Virus record (IMG/VR): IMGVR_UViG_3300037193_002008
Span: 1 to 62,259 of that record
Origin: a virus
DNA length: 62,259 bases
Direction: 5' to 3' (one strand)
The first letter of the stretch is position 1. Every line of letters starts with the position of its first letter. Below are positions 39,504-46,836 of this stretch, in pieces. The notes beneath the pieces are model-generated. The model had not been told where the DNA came from and made no database searches. It saw only the letters and a program-made list of their open reading frames with translations. The position numbers and the translations under genes were made by a program.

Positions 39504-39670
39504 ACATCGCCTGCGCCGTCCTCGGCCAACCCTCACAGTGCCTGCGGTGCGGACAGTGGGTGTGCCCCGGCGCCACCGACCAGCAACGGCATGACGCCGC
39601 TGTCGAACGGCTCAAAGCGTACGGCTACGACGAAGACGACATCGACAAGGTCATAGCGAACCCCTCGTAG
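39500..39670 (+). CDS. Tiny Cys protein
   Basis: 56 aa, GTG start in a GTGA overlap. CLRCGQWVC knuckle, then a charged helix ending in a short acidic tail (YDEDDIDKVIANPS). Unrecognised. Confidence 0.55.
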   Translation: MNIACAVLGQPSQCLRCGQWVCPGATDQQRHDAAVERLKAYGYDEDDIDKVIANPS

Positions 39671-39706
39671 CCCGACACCACCCCTCGAAGCACGGAAGAC
39701 AAGGAC

Positions 39707-40051
39707 ATGCCCGACCCGACCTGCACCGCCACCACCCACGGCAGCAACTACTACGCCTACCAGCGTCACGGCTGCCGCTGCCCCGCCGCCGTCGCCGACA
39801 TGCGGGCCAAATGGCGACGCGACAACAAGCCCTACCAGCGGGCCGGTCGCAACCCACACCTGTCCCTCGTCGTCAACGACATCGACCCGGTCGCCGTGAC
39901 CCTCGTCGTCGAAGACGGACACCGCCTGCCCCTGACCGCCGGTGAACGCAAACAGGCCGCCGTCGCACTGAGGCAGCGCGGCTGGCCCGTCTGGCGGATC
40001 GCCCAACACCTCAACGTCACCACGCGGACCGTCATCCGGTACGCGGCCTGA
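39707..40051 (+). CDS. HTH protein with N-terminal Cys/His segment
   Basis: 114 aa. A Cys/His start (HGSNYYAYQRHGCRC) and a C-terminal helix-turn-helix (ERKQAAVALRQRGWPVWRIAQHLNVTTRTVIRY). AAGGAC precedes the ATG. It shares its layout with the next, larger gene, suggesting paralogues. Confidence 0.65.
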   Translation: MPDPTCTATTHGSNYYAYQRHGCRCPAAVADMRAKWRRDNKPYQRAGRNPHLSLVVNDIDPVAVTLVVEDGHRLPLTAGERKQAAVALRQRGWPVWRIAQHLNVTTRTVIRYAA

Positions 40052-40126
40052 ACCGGGGCGTCGCCCAGCCCGGCGGACGGCGCCCAACCTATCCCCAACA
40101 CCGACCAGCACCATCCGGAGCACCAC

Positions 40127-40969
40127 ATGAACCGACCCACACCATGCGCCACCCACACCGCCCGCCGCACCCAGGCCGGCTGCCTCGAATGCCGCCGCTA
40201 CAACCGGGAGCGCTACCACTGGCGGAAAACCCCCGAAGGCGCGGCAGGCGCCTACTACTCCATCGCCTTGGTCCGCGCCCACATCCAGGGCCTACGCGCC
40301 GAAGGCATGCGGCTGTGCGACATTGCCGCCGCCGCCGGATACAAAACCAGCCGCCTCAGCACCCTCATGTACGACAAGAACCGCAAATATTGCATGGTTC
40401 GTGTCGCCCGTCGGATTCTGTCGGTCACCGCCACGGCGACCGACCGGTGGCTCATGGACGGGGTCGGCACCCGCCGCCGCATCCGTGCTCTCATGTGCGA
40501 AGGCTGGACCCAGGGTGCCCTCGCCGATCGGCTCGGTTACCACCACTCGGTCCTGTGGGAGTGGACGCACGCAGCTCAGGTGCACCGGTCCTCCTACGTC
40601 AGAGTCAAGGCGCTGTACGACGAGTTGGCCCCGCTTGACGGCGGGTCGTCGTGGGTACGGCGGCTGGCGGAACGGCGCGGCTGGGATCCGCCGGAGGCGT
40701 GGTCCGAAACTTCGATCGACGACCCGACCGCCGAGCCATACGACTGGAGCCGTGACGACGTCGCCGGCCCCGACAGGGTCGCCTTGGAGCAGTTCGAACA
40801 GGGCGTTCGGAGATGGGATGCGCTGACTGACGCCGAGCAGCGGGAGGTCGTCCGTCGCCACGCCGGAGGACTGTCGACGTCGACGTTGGCGAAACGGTGG
40901 AAGGCAGGCCGAGCCCGGATCGAAAGGCTGGTTGCCGAAGTCTTCGCGGACCGGCAGGTGGCGGCATGA
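40127..40969 (+). CDS. Multi-HTH regulator with N-terminal zinc motif
   Basis: 280 aa. The N-terminus CATHTARRTQAGCLEC is a probable zinc site followed by a basic stretch. At least two helix-turn-helix segments can be read (AAAAGYKTSRLSTLMYDKN; GWTQGALADRLGYHHSV), and a third at the C-terminus (GGLSTSTLAKRWKAGRARIERL). Probably a transcription regulator of late or middle genes. Coupled by ATGA to the Xre gene. Confidence 0.65.
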   Translation: MNRPTPCATHTARRTQAGCLECRRYNRERYHWRKTPEGAAGAYYSIALVRAHIQGLRAEGMRLCDIAAAAGYKTSRLSTLMYDKNRKYCMVRVARRILSVTATATDRWLMDGVGTRRRIRALMCEGWTQGALADRLGYHHSVLWEWTHAAQVHRSSYVRVKALYDELAPLDGGSSWVRRLAERRGWDPPEAWSETSIDDPTAEPYDWSRDDVAGPDRVALEQFEQGVRRWDALTDAEQREVVRRHAGGLSTSTLAKRWKAGRARIERLVAEVFADRQVAA

Positions 40970-41265
40970 ACACGAAGCCGCTGCTGCGCACAGTCGGCCA
41001 GCGAGTCCGGGAACTACGACGGGCGCAAGGCCTCAACCGGCAACAGGTCGCCGACCTTGCCGGGGTTCACATGACAACGGTGCGGTCGCTGGAAAGGCAG
41101 CAGCCTGCCGGGACGAGCCTGCACACGCTGGCTGGCCTGTCACGGGCGTTGGGGGTGCCGATCGGTGTCCTCGTCGGGGAACAGCCGATGCCTTCGGGTG
41201 GCGTACCGCCGATCGAATGGCGCCGGGTCCGGGCTGAGGTCGACTCGTTGCGGGAGGCGGCGTGA
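40966..41265 (+). CDS. Xre-family HTH protein
   Basis: 99 aa. VGQRVRELRRAQGLNRQQVADLAGVHMTTVRSLERQQPAG is an Xre helix-turn-helix; LAGLSRALGVPIGVLVGE follows. The C-terminus is a short helix. Overlaps the WhiB gene. Regulator of unknown targets. Confidence 0.75.
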   Translation: MNTKPLLRTVGQRVRELRRAQGLNRQQVADLAGVHMTTVRSLERQQPAGTSLHTLAGLSRALGVPIGVLVGEQPMPSGGVPPIEWRRVRAEVDSLREAA

Positions 41266-41873
41266 TGACCATCCCCGCCCGCGTGTCTTTCGCCAATGAC
41301 CGGTCGGTGCCGTGCCGGCGACCGGCGAACAACCCGGACTGGTGGGGTGCCGACAAGGAAGAGGGCGGCTCCCACTACACCGACGCTGTGGCCGCCGCGA
41401 AACTCGCCTGCCTGCAATGCCGGCGTCGGGTGGACTGCCTGATCGCCGCAGCTGACACCGACGACGAGCACGGAATCCGCGGGGGCCTCACCCCGACCGA
41501 GCGGGCCGCGTGGACGGTCGACGACGGGGACCCGTTCGACCTGCGGGACTTCCCCGAGGCGCCGCAGTGGTACGCGAAGCCGTTCAGCTGGCAGGGTTCG
41601 GGCCGGCGCTACAACCTGCGGGATCTGTTCGCCGCTGTCGACGCGGTCAGAGGAGGTGTCGGGCACCGCGATGCCGCCGAAGAGTTCGGGGCGAGTTTGA
41701 CGAACCTGCAGCAGGCGGTCCTGATCCGGCGGTGGGCACCTGATCTGGTCGACGACGTGTGCGACGGGCATGTGCCGATCGGTGCGGCGGAACGGTATGC
41801 CCGCGCGGTGCGGGACTTTTTCACGCCGGGGCGTCCGGCGACAGCGGCGGTTTCTATCAAGGAGGCGGCGTGA
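41262..41873 (+). CDS. WhiB-family iron-sulfur regulator
   Basis: 203 aa. Four Cys in WhiB spacing: C18 (SVPCRRP), C50, C53 (CLQC) and C59, followed by GIRGGLTPTERAAW, the phage/WhiB turn equivalent to G(V/I)WGG. They would hold a [4Fe-4S] cluster. WhiB proteins control differentiation and division in actinomycetes, and phage copies can dominate host ones. A C-terminal extension of about 110 residues contains an HTH-like segment (HRDAAEEFGASLTNLQQAVLIRRW). Start ATG at 41265 or GTG at 41262. Confidence 0.85.
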   Translation: MMTIPARVSFANDRSVPCRRPANNPDWWGADKEEGGSHYTDAVAAAKLACLQCRRRVDCLIAAADTDDEHGIRGGLTPTERAAWTVDDGDPFDLRDFPEAPQWYAKPFSWQGSGRRYNLRDLFAAVDAVRGGVGHRDAAEEFGASLTNLQQAVLIRRWAPDLVDDVCDGHVPIGAAERYARAVRDFFTPGRPATAAVSIKEAA

Positions 41874-42121
41874 GCGGGATCAGTATCGACACCGAAGGCG
41901 AGGCGTTCATCCGGCTGGAGCCGCAGACTGATCTGACGCGTCGGGAGCTTGACATGTTGCGGCACATCGCTCAGGGCCGCACGAACGAGGACATCGCTTC
42001 ACGGCTCGGGGTGTCGGTCGACACGGTGAAGACGCATCTGTGCAGGTTGTACCGGCGGTTGGGGGCGCGGGATCGGGCGCACGCCGTACATCTGGGGCAT
42101 CGGCGCGGCCTTCTGTTCTGA
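41870..42121 (+). CDS. LuxR-type (GerE) HTH protein
   Basis: 83 aa, GTG start in a GTGA overlap. After a short N-terminus the rest is a LuxR-type domain: TRRELDMLRHIAQGRTNEDIASRLGVSVDTVKTHLCRLYRRLG, then an end helix. No receiver domain. It works presumably with WhiB and Xre upstream to control later transcription. Confidence 0.8.
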   Translation: MSGISIDTEGEAFIRLEPQTDLTRRELDMLRHIAQGRTNEDIASRLGVSVDTVKTHLCRLYRRLGARDRAHAVHLGHRRGLLF

Positions 42122-42378
42122 CTGCGCTCGGTGACGGGCTGGGCGGGGTTTGCTGGCTGGGGGTGCGCTGGTGTTCGGTGTCGTTCGCTGGCGACCGGTT
42201 TGGGTCGGTCCCGTCCGGCATCGTTGTCACGCTGCGTGACATTCGGCCCGTGCCTCTCGGCCTCGTGGCGGGTGGCCTGCGGTTGCTTCCGGTGTCGGAA
42301 GCGTTGTCCCGTAACGGGGATACGAGGCACGCCTGACATTGATGTCATGTGTCGGAATCTCAAAGCAGGGGTGCAGTC

Positions 42379-42485
42379 GGGTAGCGCTAAGTCACCTCAG
42401 TCGACTACGCTGCCCGGTAGACGTACAGGGCTTACGCCCGTGTAATTCCCAAAGGGGCGGACGCCCACGGATGGACGTCCGCCCC
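42379..42485 (+). ncRNA. Structured RNA element ending in a GC-rich hairpin
   Basis: Four consecutive stem-loops are possible: GGGTAGCG (42379-42386) with CGCTGCCC (42408-42415), with an internal AGTC/GACT; an ACAGGGC/GCCC-type hairpin around 42427-42445; and GGGGCGGACG (42454-42463) with CGTCCGCCCC (42476-42485), a 10-bp stem. A TGACAT-TG-ATGTCA palindrome at 42334-42347 lies ahead. It may be a small RNA or the leader of the gene at 42655. I see no credible gene in 42122-42654. Confidence 0.4.
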
Positions 42486-42654
42486 AACCCAAAACAGAAC
42501 CGCCCAGACGTGGGGCGACCCGACCAGGACCTGCGCCAACAGGTATCCCAGTCACCGCAAACGCTAGCGACCTCCCCCCATCCGGGGCAAGCACCCAGGT
42601 CGCAGGCGTGCCGAGGGTCGCACCGCCGAGGGCTCCAACCCATCGGAGACCCCC

Positions 42655-42957
42655 ATGACCAACGCCAGCATCCTCGACGACCTGATCGCCGACGACACCG
42701 ACAAGCGTCGCGCCCGGACCGCAGCCGCCCGCGCTGAATGGCGCCGCCGGCTCGAACAGCAGGTCAACCCCGACGGCGACCTGCACCCCGACGTCGTCGC
42801 CGCCAAGTTGAAGGAACTCCGCAGCAAACTCGCCAAAGAAGCCGCCCGCCGCAGCGCCGAGGTCCGCGCAGCGAAGGCGCTCGACCGGAAGTCCGCCGCG
42901 GTCGACGAAGAGTTCGACCGGATCGCTCACGCCCTGGCATTGCTCGTAGACCCGTAA
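42655..42957 (+). CDS. Small coiled-coil protein
   Basis: 100 aa, strongly charged and helical (RRRLEQQ, LKELRSKLAKEAARRSAEVRAAK), predicted coiled coil over most of its length. ATG after cggagacccc. Role unknown. Confidence 0.65.
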   Translation: MTNASILDDLIADDTDKRRARTAAARAEWRRRLEQQVNPDGDLHPDVVAAKLKELRSKLAKEAARRSAEVRAAKALDRKSAAVDEEFDRIAHALALLVDP

Positions 42958-42962
42958 CGGTA

Positions 42963-43015
42963 GCCCGTCCAGAGAAATTGGACGGGCCCTTCGCGATCAC
43001 CACTCGCGAGGGCCC
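42963..43015 (+). promoter_or_regulatory. Two overlapping alternative hairpins
   Basis: Hairpin A: GCCCGTCCA (42963-42971) with TGGACGGGC (42979-42987). Hairpin B: GGGCCC plus TCGCGA (42984-42996) with TCGCGA plus GGGCCC (43004-43015). They share 42984-42987 and so exclude each other. They lie between the coiled-coil gene and the methyltransferase genes, so they may end or attenuate transcription. Confidence 0.45.
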
Positions 43016-43051
43016 TTGTGTCTGACCCACCGACCAAGGAGCGCCAAGACG

Positions 43052-43258
43052 ATGCACACGATACAGGCCACCGCCGAGAAAATCGATCTCGATCACTCAC
43101 GCGATTCGCGAACGGGTTCACGACAGCCGATTTGGACATCGCGCTGCGCGTGCTCCCACCTTGCCGTCCATCACGGACCCGCCGACGGCTGGAACCTCCG
43201 TGGCGCCTGCCTCAATGCCAGGTGCGGATGCGCTGCATTCCAGGCGGTGCCAGCATGA
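43052..43258 (+). CDS. Small CxC zinc-domain protein
   Basis: 68 aa from an ATG at 43052. RCACSHLAVHH and GACLNARCGCAAF give a C-x-C...H...C-x5-C-x-C pattern typical of small actinobacterial phage domains. ATGA overlap with the methyltransferase gene. Role unknown. Confidence 0.6.
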   Translation: MHTIQATAEKIDLDHSRDSRTGSRQPIWTSRCACSHLAVHHGPADGWNLRGACLNARCGCAAFQAVPA

Positions 43259-45087
43259 CCTACACCATCGGCTCGTTCTGCACCGGCTACGGCGGCGCCG
43301 ACCTCGCCGTCGAAGCAGTCCTCGGGCCCGCCGAGCACCTGTGGCACACCGAATTCAACGACGACAAGGTGAAGATCCTCGCCGCCCACTGGCCCACAGT
43401 GCCCAACCTCGGCGACATCACCAAGGTCGACTGGTCGCAGGTAGCCCGCCCAGACGTCGTTACCGCAGGTTTTCCATGCACCGATATTTCTTCAGCTGGC
43501 CGTCAGGCGGGCATGGCCAGCGGCCGTCTGTTGGCCGCTGGCCAGATGGAGTGCGGCTGCCGATGGGCAGACCACCAAGCAGAGACGTGCCGCGACTCGA
43601 CCGCCCCGACGACCAGGGGCGCGTCGGTCTGCGCGTTCGACCCCTGGGAAACCTTGAACGACGGGGACTTCGACGAAGCCGTCAAGGACGCGATCGCGTG
43701 GCTGAACGCCCGCGACCTAGCCAGCCCCGACGGACCGCCACCGAAACGCACCGTCGGCGGCACCCGCTCCGGCGTCTGGTCGAACATCGCCGCCGCCATA
43801 GCCATTCTCCGACCCCGCCTCGTCCTCATCGAAAACGTCCGGGCACTCCTGTCTACGAAAGCGAACCGAGATGCAGCCGACAGCCACGTGGAACCCGGAC
43901 CGGCAGATGTGGGAAACGGACCAGCTGGACCTGTTCTCCGCGCAATCGGAGCCGTACTCGGAGACCTTTCCGACCTCGGGTTCGATGCGGAATGGTGCAC
44001 TGTGGCCGCGTCCGACGTCGGCGCCTGCCACCGCCGCGAACGGGTCTTCGTACTCGCCTGGCCCCGCGACGCTGCCGACACCGAAAGCGTCCGATACTGG
44101 CACGAGCGGGCGCAGGGCGTCGCCGGGGTGGCGACCACCGCTGTCGGAGGTCGTGCTGGCGCAGACGGGCTGAACCTGCTGCCGACCCCGACGAGTTCGG
44201 ACACAACCGGGGCAGGCCACTCCGGGCGCAAGGGCGGGCACAACCTGCGGACCGAGGTGTCGCTGCTACCCACCCCGACCGCCACGTCATACGGCAGCAA
44301 CCAGTCCGCCTCGGCGGGTGCCGCAGTGCGGCCGTCGCTGGACAGCCTCGCCAGCTCCGGGGCGCTGCTGCCCACGCCCGCCCCACGGCTCGGCGACGAA
44401 CGGGGTTCCCCGTCTGCACGACTCGCCGGCGACCGGATGCCATCCGGTCGCCGCAACCTCGACGACGCTGTGGCCCTGCTGCCCACGCCGACAGCGCGGG
44501 ACGGTGACGGCCGAGGCGAAGGCTCCCCCGGCTATTGGGCGAGGCGCGGTGACGAACGGGCCAACGGGCTGCCGCTCGGCGCCGTCGTCAACCTCCTGCC
44601 AACCCCGCGAGCCACCGACGGCACGAAAGGTGGCCCGAACCAGCGCGGCTCGTCCGGCGACCTCATGCTGCCATCGGCGGTGATGGAGCTCCTTCCGACA
44701 CCGGTCACCACTGACGCCAACGGTGCCCGCAACGCCACCGCAGTCCGCCACCGCGTCAGCCCGACAGCACAGACGAACGGCTGGGCCCTCTCGGACGTCG
44801 CCCACGCCGACCGGTGGGGCCGCTACGGCGACGCCATCCTCCGCTGGGAACAGATCGTCGGACGCCCCGCGCCCGATCCGACCGAACCCGGATCGAAAGG
44901 CCAGCCACGCCTATCGCCCCGCTTCGTCGAGTTCATGATGGGCCTGCCCGACGGCTGGGTCACCGACCACGTCGGCCGCAACGCCGCTCTGCATGCCCTC
45001 GGAGACGGAGTTGTCTGGCAACAGGGTGCGTACGCACTGCGGCGACTTCTTCGGGCCGCGGTTACGCCCGTGGGGGTGGCGTCGTGA
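43255..45087 (+). CDS. DNA cytosine-C5 methyltransferase
   Basis: 610 aa. Motif I GSFCTGYGG (residues 6-14) binds S-adenosylmethionine; motif IV AGFPCTDIS holds the catalytic Cys75; motif VI IENV is near residues 192-195; GACHRRERVFVLAW serves as motif VIII. A roughly 80-residue insert with Cys (MECGCRWADHQAETC) interrupts the loop after motif IV. Residues about 305-480 contain six repeats of the type LLPTP followed by a Thr/Ala and Asp, probably within the target-recognition region. Phages use such enzymes to protect their DNA. A frame upstream is open to 43018, but the ATG at 43255 begins at motif I. Confidence 0.85.
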   Translation: MTYTIGSFCTGYGGADLAVEAVLGPAEHLWHTEFNDDKVKILAAHWPTVPNLGDITKVDWSQVARPDVVTAGFPCTDISSAGRQAGMASGRLLAAGQMECGCRWADHQAETCRDSTAPTTRGASVCAFDPWETLNDGDFDEAVKDAIAWLNARDLASPDGPPPKRTVGGTRSGVWSNIAAAIAILRPRLVLIENVRALLSTKANRDAADSHVEPGPADVGNGPAGPVLRAIGAVLGDLSDLGFDAEWCTVAASDVGACHRRERVFVLAWPRDAADTESVRYWHERAQGVAGVATTAVGGRAGADGLNLLPTPTSSDTTGAGHSGRKGGHNLRTEVSLLPTPTATSYGSNQSASAGAAVRPSLDSLASSGALLPTPAPRLGDERGSPSARLAGDRMPSGRRNLDDAVALLPTPTARDGDGRGEGSPGYWARRGDERANGLPLGAVVNLLPTPRATDGTKGGPNQRGSSGDLMLPSAVMELLPTPVTTDANGARNATAVRHRVSPTAQTNGWALSDVAHADRWGRYGDAILRWEQIVGRPAPDPTEPGSKGQPRLSPRFVEFMMGLPDGWVTDHVGRNAALHALGDGVVWQQGAYALRRLLRAAVTPVGVAS

Positions 45088-45220
45088 CGTACTCGCGGAG
45101 CTTCTCCACAACGACGGCCGTCAGGTCGCGGCCCTCGGCCTTTGCCTTCTCTGTGGCCGCCGTCTTCAGGTCGGTCGGGATGCGAAATGACGAGTGCGGG
45201 GTTTTCGGCTGGTCGGGCAT
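45062..45220 (-). CDS. Ribbon-helix-helix (Arc-type) regulator
   Basis: 52 aa. HSSFRIPTDLKTAATEKAKAEGRDLTAVVVEKLREYV is an Arc/MetJ-type strand-helix-helix. It is the distal gene of a leftward three-gene operon whose promoter carries a repeated palindrome, so autoregulation is likely. It overlaps the 3' end of the methyltransferase gene on the other strand by 26 bp. Confidence 0.7.
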   Translation of the reverse strand: MPDQPKTPHSSFRIPTDLKTAATEKAKAEGRDLTAVVVEKLREYVTTPPPRA

Positions 45221-45221
45221 G

Positions 45222-45419
45222 TCAGGCCGCCACGTAGACGGTTTCACGGGCGAGGAGTTCGACCGGCTGGCCGTTGACGATCGCGAGGACCAGGTCGCCG
45301 AAGGTCTCAACCGCGTTGACGGTGGCTCCGGCGCCGTGGCGGGTCGGGGAGATCGAGTCGCCGATGAGGGTGTGGCCTTCGCGGAGCTCGTCGGCTCCGA
45401 TGGCGTGGGTGGTCTTCAT
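45222..45419 (-). CDS. Small hypothetical protein
   Basis: 65 aa, beta-rich (AIGADELREGHTLIGDSIS, LVLAIVNGQPVELL), like a small SH3 or cold-shock style barrel. Lies between two other small genes of the operon. Confidence 0.6.
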   Translation of the reverse strand: MKTTHAIGADELREGHTLIGDSISPTRHGAGATVNAVETFGDLVLAIVNGQPVELLARETVYVAA

Positions 45420-45440
45420 GTCGGTCGGTCTCTCTGCTTG

Positions 45441-45602
45441 TCAGGCGTTGATCGAAACGGGGATGAGCTTGTCGACCTCGTCGGTCAGGAGGCGGCGGGT
45501 GCCGCGGACGAGCATGACCTGGCCGGGCTTGACGTACTCGACGGCCCAGATCTGACGGAGGTACTTGACTGCGTCGCCTTTGCGGATCTTCTTGGTGGCC
45601 AT
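45441..45602 (-). CDS. Small basic hypothetical protein
   Basis: 53 aa. Basic start (TKKIRKGDAVKYLRQIW) and a beta-rich end (PGQVMLVRGTRRLLTDEVDKL). First gene of the leftward operon, with AGGGG ahead of its ATG. Perhaps a DNA- or RNA-binding partner of the RHH protein. Confidence 0.6.
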   Translation of the reverse strand: MATKKIRKGDAVKYLRQIWAVEYVKPGQVMLVRGTRRLLTDEVDKLIPVSINA

Positions 45603-45621
45603 CTCGGTACCCCTCTCGCTT

Positions 45622-45655
45622 GGTGTACATACACCGTAGCCGGTGTATGTACACC
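45622..45655. promoter_or_regulatory. Twin palindromic operator of the RHH operon
   Basis: GGTGTACATACACC at 45622-45635 and its exact reverse complement GGTGTATGTACACC at 45642-45655, 6 bp apart, each nearly self-palindromic. On the - strand a -35 TTGCCC and a TACGGT -10 (18-bp spacing) overlap them, ahead of the leftward operon. RHH proteins commonly bind such paired sites. Confidence 0.65.
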
Positions 45656-45709
45656 GGGGCAAGGGGAATGCCCAACCCCAACGGGTGAACACCCGACGGA
45701 GGTCGCCCC

Positions 45710-46132
45710 ATGACCGCCGTCCACCCCCCACGCCTCGTCGCCACCCTCACCGACGCCGAACTCGCCGCCTACGCCGACGGCCATCAAGCCGCCACCGACA
45801 CCGCCTACACCGACGGCTTCGAACAAGGCCGCGCCGCCGGCTGGGACGCCGGATACGCCCAGGCCCTCCGCGACATCGCCGGAGGCGACCCCTACCAGGC
45901 TGGGCGGGCACACGGCTACACCGCCGCACTCCACGACATCGCCGTACGGGCCGCCGAACTAGACATCGCAGGGCTCGCCGCCGACCGGCGCGTCAGGTCG
46001 CAGGCCGCCGCCAACATCCGGGCACGGCGCGAGCAGCACGAAGAACGGGCCCGGCAGTTGTATGAGCTCCACGGGCGGCAGGAATACCGGGGCGGGCCCG
46101 TGCCCGTCTGGGGCGGCGGTGAAGCCGCATGA
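45710..46132 (+). CDS. Hypothetical protein, helical
   Basis: 140 aa, Ala/Gly/Arg-rich, with repeated polar helices (DGHQAATDTAYTDGFEQGRAAGWDAGYAQAL is one). Looks like a coiled or armoured helical protein. GGAGG is 7 bp upstream. Coupled by ATGA to the GIY-YIG gene. Confidence 0.6.
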   Translation: MTAVHPPRLVATLTDAELAAYADGHQAATDTAYTDGFEQGRAAGWDAGYAQALRDIAGGDPYQAGRAHGYTAALHDIAVRAAELDIAGLAADRRVRSQAAANIRARREQHEERARQLYELHGRQEYRGGPVPVWGGGEAA

Positions 46133-46836
46133 CCACCACACCCCTCGCCGACCGGCCACACGCCCTCTACCGGTTCTACGACCGGCACGGCACTCTGCTC
46201 TACGTCGGCCTCACTCTTGACCCCTCAGCCCGCTGGGCAACGCACTCGAAAGAGAAGCCCTGGTGGCTGAAGGTCACCGACATCCGCATCGAGCACTTCC
46301 CGGACCGGGAGTCGGTAGAGGCGGCAGAGAAGCGAGCCATTAGAGCTGAGAACCCGCGCCACAACGTGACCCACTCCTGGAAGCGTGCATACTCGCCCAG
46401 CCGCCATCTCACCATCGTCAACTGCGGGATCGGTCGACCAGGACGGCCGGAGTTCACCATCAACTACCGGTTCACCGCAGACCGCACACGTCGGCCATTC
46501 GATCGGAAGATCGTCCTGGACTACGACGGCGACATCGCGTCGGTGAGACTCGAACGTGACGACTACATGCAAGACGAATGGGCCAGGCAGCCAACGGCAG
46601 ACGTGCTGGCCGCCGCCAGGGAGTGCCAACAGGCAGGCATCAAACGCCTTCGGACGGGCGACGCATGGGGCGACCGGGAAATGCCGCTCTTGCCCAATGA
46701 CCTGTTTATCTGGCTCCTGGTCCCCGACACCATGGCCGACCTTGCCCTCAGGGCGCTGCTCGCGGCGGAACTGAACCGCAGCCCCTATGCCTTGAACGGC
46801 CTTGCCGCCCTCCTCGCGGAAGGGCCGGTCCGGTGA
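46129..46836 (+). CDS. GIY-YIG endonuclease-like protein
   Basis: 235 aa. GIY-YIG at residues 8-75: ALYRFYDRHG, LLYVGLT, RWATHSKEKPWW (catalytic Arg), then EAAEKRAIRAENPRHN (Glu). The remaining 160 residues are unlike the other GIY-YIG proteins, beta-rich then helical (CQQAGIKRLRTGDAWGDREMP). May be a homing or restriction-like nuclease. Coupled to both neighbours. Confidence 0.7.
   Translation: MTTTPLADRPHALYRFYDRHGTLLYVGLTLDPSARWATHSKEKPWWLKVTDIRIEHFPDRESVEAAEKRAIRAENPRHNVTHSWKRAYSPSRHLTIVNCGIGRPGRPEFTINYRFTADRTRRPFDRKIVLDYDGDIASVRLERDDYMQDEWARQPTADVLAAARECQQAGIKRLRTGDAWGDREMPLLPNDLFIWLLVPDTMADLALRALLAAELNRSPYALNGLAALLAEGPVR

Noticed and set aside
42040-42336. Open frame overlapping the end of the LuxR-type gene and following gap
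   Set aside because: Starts inside the LuxR gene, composition like a shadow frame, no ribosome site. The gap is better explained by RNA structure.
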